Positions 5,609 through 7,175 of a DNA stretch of 7,175 nucleotides are shown here, one piece after another. Both the position numbers and the translations under genes were made by a program. Positions within the stretch are counted from its first letter, which is position 1; each line of letters starts with the position of its first letter. The notes under the pieces were generated by a model that searched no databases, was not told the DNA's origin, and worked only from the letters and a program-made list of their open reading frames with translations. Source of the stretch: Lentisphaerota bacterium (lineage in GTDB: Bacteria > Verrucomicrobiota > Kiritimatiellia > RFP12 > UBA1067). The stretch is from positions 1 to 7,175 of the forward strand of contig SUVZ01000188.1 in assembly GCA_015061765.1 (NCBI GenBank). The letters run 5' to 3'.

Positions 5609-7096
5609 TCAGTCACCGATGTGGAACGCGCCCACAGGCAGACCGGCCTCGGAATACAGCGAACCGAACCACGGCTCGGAATAGAGATAGCGGAGTTTCT
5701 TCGGTTCGGCAACGCCATCGGCCACGATGACAAGATCCTTGCCGTCGACAGGACCAAGATAGCGCTTTTTCCCGCGGCTCATCGAAGACTTGAAATTGGA
5801 GATTTTTGCGGGCTTCCAGACGCCATCCGCCCCACAGACCTCAAAACCGGTCGTAAGGCTGCGATTCGCATTGTAGACGTAGAAGCCGTCTGCGTCATTG
5901 AAGGAAAGGATGAACTTGTTGCCTTCGATCTTCCAGCTCTTGAGCGTGGGCGACTCGTTCTGGACCTGCTTCCAGCCATAGTTGCGCTTGAGGGCATGGA
6001 GCGAGAGACGCTTGGCTACGGTGCGCTTGTCGTTCGGATGGATGTCATTCAGGTTGCCGACATCGTTGATGACAGCCATGGCGGCGTTCTTCTCCGCAGC
6101 GGCGAACTTGGCCTGAGCCTCCTGAATGAGCGCGATATCCTTGAAGCCCCAAGGCGTAAGCTGCACGAAATAAAGCGAAAGATCGGGATTCTTGAACTCG
6201 TTGGCCCAGCCATTGTAGAGAGCCTGCATCTTGCTTGCGTAACGCTCCGGCTCGCGGGAGTTGGAGCAGCCCTGATACCAGATGAACCCGCGCACGGCCA
6301 TGGGTGTGTAGGCTGCGACCATTCCGTACCAGAGGGCGGACGTCTGCTTGTGAGCCGCGGCAATCGGTCCCTTTGCCATGGAAGACTTCCATTCATCCGC
6401 CGGGACAACCTTCCAGTCGCGTTCGATCTCAAGGCCTGAAATGCCCTTGTAGCCGGAACGGGGCGTCCAGGTGTCGATGTTGGTCCCGCCCCAGGAGGAA
6501 TCTATGATGCCGACCGGAACGTCGAGCGCGTTCGCGAGTTCAAGCGCATAATAGTAGCCCATCGCGGACGGCATGCGCTTCCCTGCCTTGTATGCATCCC
6601 AAAGAGCGGGGGTCATCTTCATCCACTCGACCTCAATGTCGAGCTTAGGCTCAAGAGCCATGGTTCGTGGCGTCTTCACGAGGCGCACAAACGGACGGTC
6701 GGTGGTCATGAGCATCATCGAGCCCCATCCGTCGCGGTAGCGCGGACTTACGCCCCAAATCGGGCAATCGGTGTTGGACTGACCGGCGCACATCCACACT
6801 TCACCGACAAGCACATCAGAAATGCGGATGTCGTTCACCGCGAGCGTACGTCCCGTCTTGCATGCCTTCATCGCGGGCAATTCAACCAGCCACTTGCCGT
6901 AAGCATCGGCAACGGCATCGACTGACGCATCACCAAAAATCACCTTAACCTTTTCGCCTGCATCCGCAGTACCCCAAACGCGCACGGGCATTTCACGTTG
7001 GAGAACCATTCCGTCCGTAAACGGAGCGGCGAGTTTCACCTTTGCCTGAGCGGCGAATGCCGCAACAATGGCTGTAAATGTAATCAGTCTTTTCAT
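5609..7096 (-). CDS. Secreted sialate O-acetylesterase-family SGNH esterase
   Basis: A 495-residue exported carbohydrate esterase (SASA/DUF303 type), expected to remove O-acetyl groups from sialic acid or plant/host glycans. Residues 1-18 (MKRLITFTAIVAAFAAQA) are a signal peptide. The next part (AAPFTDGMVLQREMPVRVWG, 23-42) is the family's beta-sandwich lead-in. GEVWMCAGQSN (98-108) gives the nucleophile S107, IDSSWGGTNIDTW (198-210) the second SGNH block, and DIHPNDKRTVAKRL (351-364) the D351-x-H353 of the triad. In the usually strict WYQGESN motif the Glu is replaced: WYQGCSN (273-279), C277. After GQSN the common Met-Glu is Thr-Asp. A C-terminal beta-rich domain (about 385-495) completes a normal family length. 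The start has AAGGA at 7104-7108, 7 nt upstream. It starts 12 bp after the preceding gene, arguing for an operon. Acetyl-xylan or another acetylated sugar is as possible a substrate as sialate. Confidence 0.92.
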   Translation of the reverse strand: MKRLITFTAIVAAFAAQAKVKLAAPFTDGMVLQREMPVRVWGTADAGEKVKVIFGDASVDAVADAYGKWLVELPAMKACKTGRTLAVNDIRISDVLVGEVWMCAGQSNTDCPIWGVSPRYRDGWGSMMLMTTDRPFVRLVKTPRTMALEPKLDIEVEWMKMTPALWDAYKAGKRMPSAMGYYYALELANALDVPVGIIDSSWGGTNIDTWTPRSGYKGISGLEIERDWKVVPADEWKSSMAKGPIAAAHKQTSALWYGMVAAYTPMAVRGFIWYQGCSNSREPERYASKMQALYNGWANEFKNPDLSLYFVQLTPWGFKDIALIQEAQAKFAAAEKNAAMAVINDVGNLNDIHPNDKRTVAKRLSLHALKRNYGWKQVQNESPTLKSWKIEGNKFILSFNDADGFYVYNANRSLTTGFEVCGADGVWKPAKISNFKSSMSRGKKRYLGPVDGKDLVIVADGVAEPKKLRYLYSEPWFGSLYSEAGLPVGAFHIGD

Positions 7097-7108
7097 GTTT
7101 TGTTCCTT

Positions 7109-7175
7109 TCAGATGACTTCCTTTATGTACTTCTCCTTGACGGCGCGCCAGAGGACCAGGCAGAATGCCGACAGC
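7109..7175 (-). CDS. C-terminal end of an upstream gene, probably a membrane protein (partial)
   Basis: One minus-strand frame is open from the right edge to a TGA at 7111-7109, giving 21 residues. They begin LSAFCLVLWR and continue AVKEKYIKEVI: a hydrophobic stretch followed by a basic, amphipathic tail, as at the end of a transporter's last helix. The esterase start codon is 12 bp further and its ribosome site (7104-7108) directly abuts this stop, the usual arrangement within an operon. The fragment is too short to name a family; a sugar or sialic-acid transporter would suit the neighbour but is a guess. Confidence 0.6.
   Translation of the reverse strand, partial: LSAFCLVLWRAVKEKYIKEVI

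Noticed and set aside
5222..6439. Long plus-strand open frame (405 codons) across the RCK-esterase boundary
   Set aside because: It is antisense to two well-recognised genes, crosses their junction, has no recognisable domain, and is explained by biased codon use on the opposite strand.

Overview
All recognised genes in this window lie on the minus strand, so the biology runs from the right edge to the left. The window holds five complete genes and two that run off the edges. The DNA is moderately GC-rich. The two genes beginning closest to an edge-independent start (the esterase and the serine hydrolase) carry Sec-type signal peptides. A secreted sialate O-acetylesterase-family esterase, two sodium-coupled amino-acid symporters and a single-unit RCK protein suggest an anaerobic, host- or polymer-associated bacterium. 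My best guess is the PVC group (Kiritimatiellota, Lentisphaerota or Verrucomicrobiota). That is an impression from protein style, not a proof; no rRNA or marker gene is present.

Layout in transcription order. (1) 7175-7109: the last 21 codons of an upstream gene, probably a membrane protein. (2) 7096-5609: a secreted SGNH esterase of the sialate O-acetylesterase family, starting 12 bp after gene 1 stops. (3) 5565-4894: a KtrA/TrkA-type NAD-binding RCK protein. (4) 4880-3486: an NSS-family (LeuT/MhsT-like) sodium symporter. (5) 3467-2022: an AGCS-family sodium:alanine/glycine symporter. The gaps between genes 2 to 5 are 43, 13 and 18 bp with no terminator visible, so genes 1 to 5 look like one operon. 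An imperfect hairpin after gene 5 (1962-1997) may end it. (6) A 239-bp intergenic region (1783-2021) holds this hairpin, a 12-bp perfect inverted repeat (1871-1907), and an extended -10 promoter abutting the next start codon. (7) 1782-811: pyrD, class 1 dihydroorotate dehydrogenase, probably read from a leaderless mRNA. (8) 723-1: the first 241 codons of a secreted serine hydrolase of the beta-lactamase/class C family, running off the left edge.

Functional picture. The esterase and the unknown upstream membrane protein may process and take up a host or dietary glycan component. The RCK-NSS-AGCS block looks like a sodium-driven amino-acid uptake module in which a nucleotide-sensing RCK protein sits where a potassium-channel partner would usually be expected. 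pyrD is the de novo pyrimidine enzyme and forms a separate transcription unit, possibly with the serine hydrolase. The most interesting leads are the RCK protein placed with an amino-acid symporter instead of a KtrB/TrkH channel, the leaderless pyrD with an unexplained dyad upstream, and the Glu-to-Cys change in the esterase signature.
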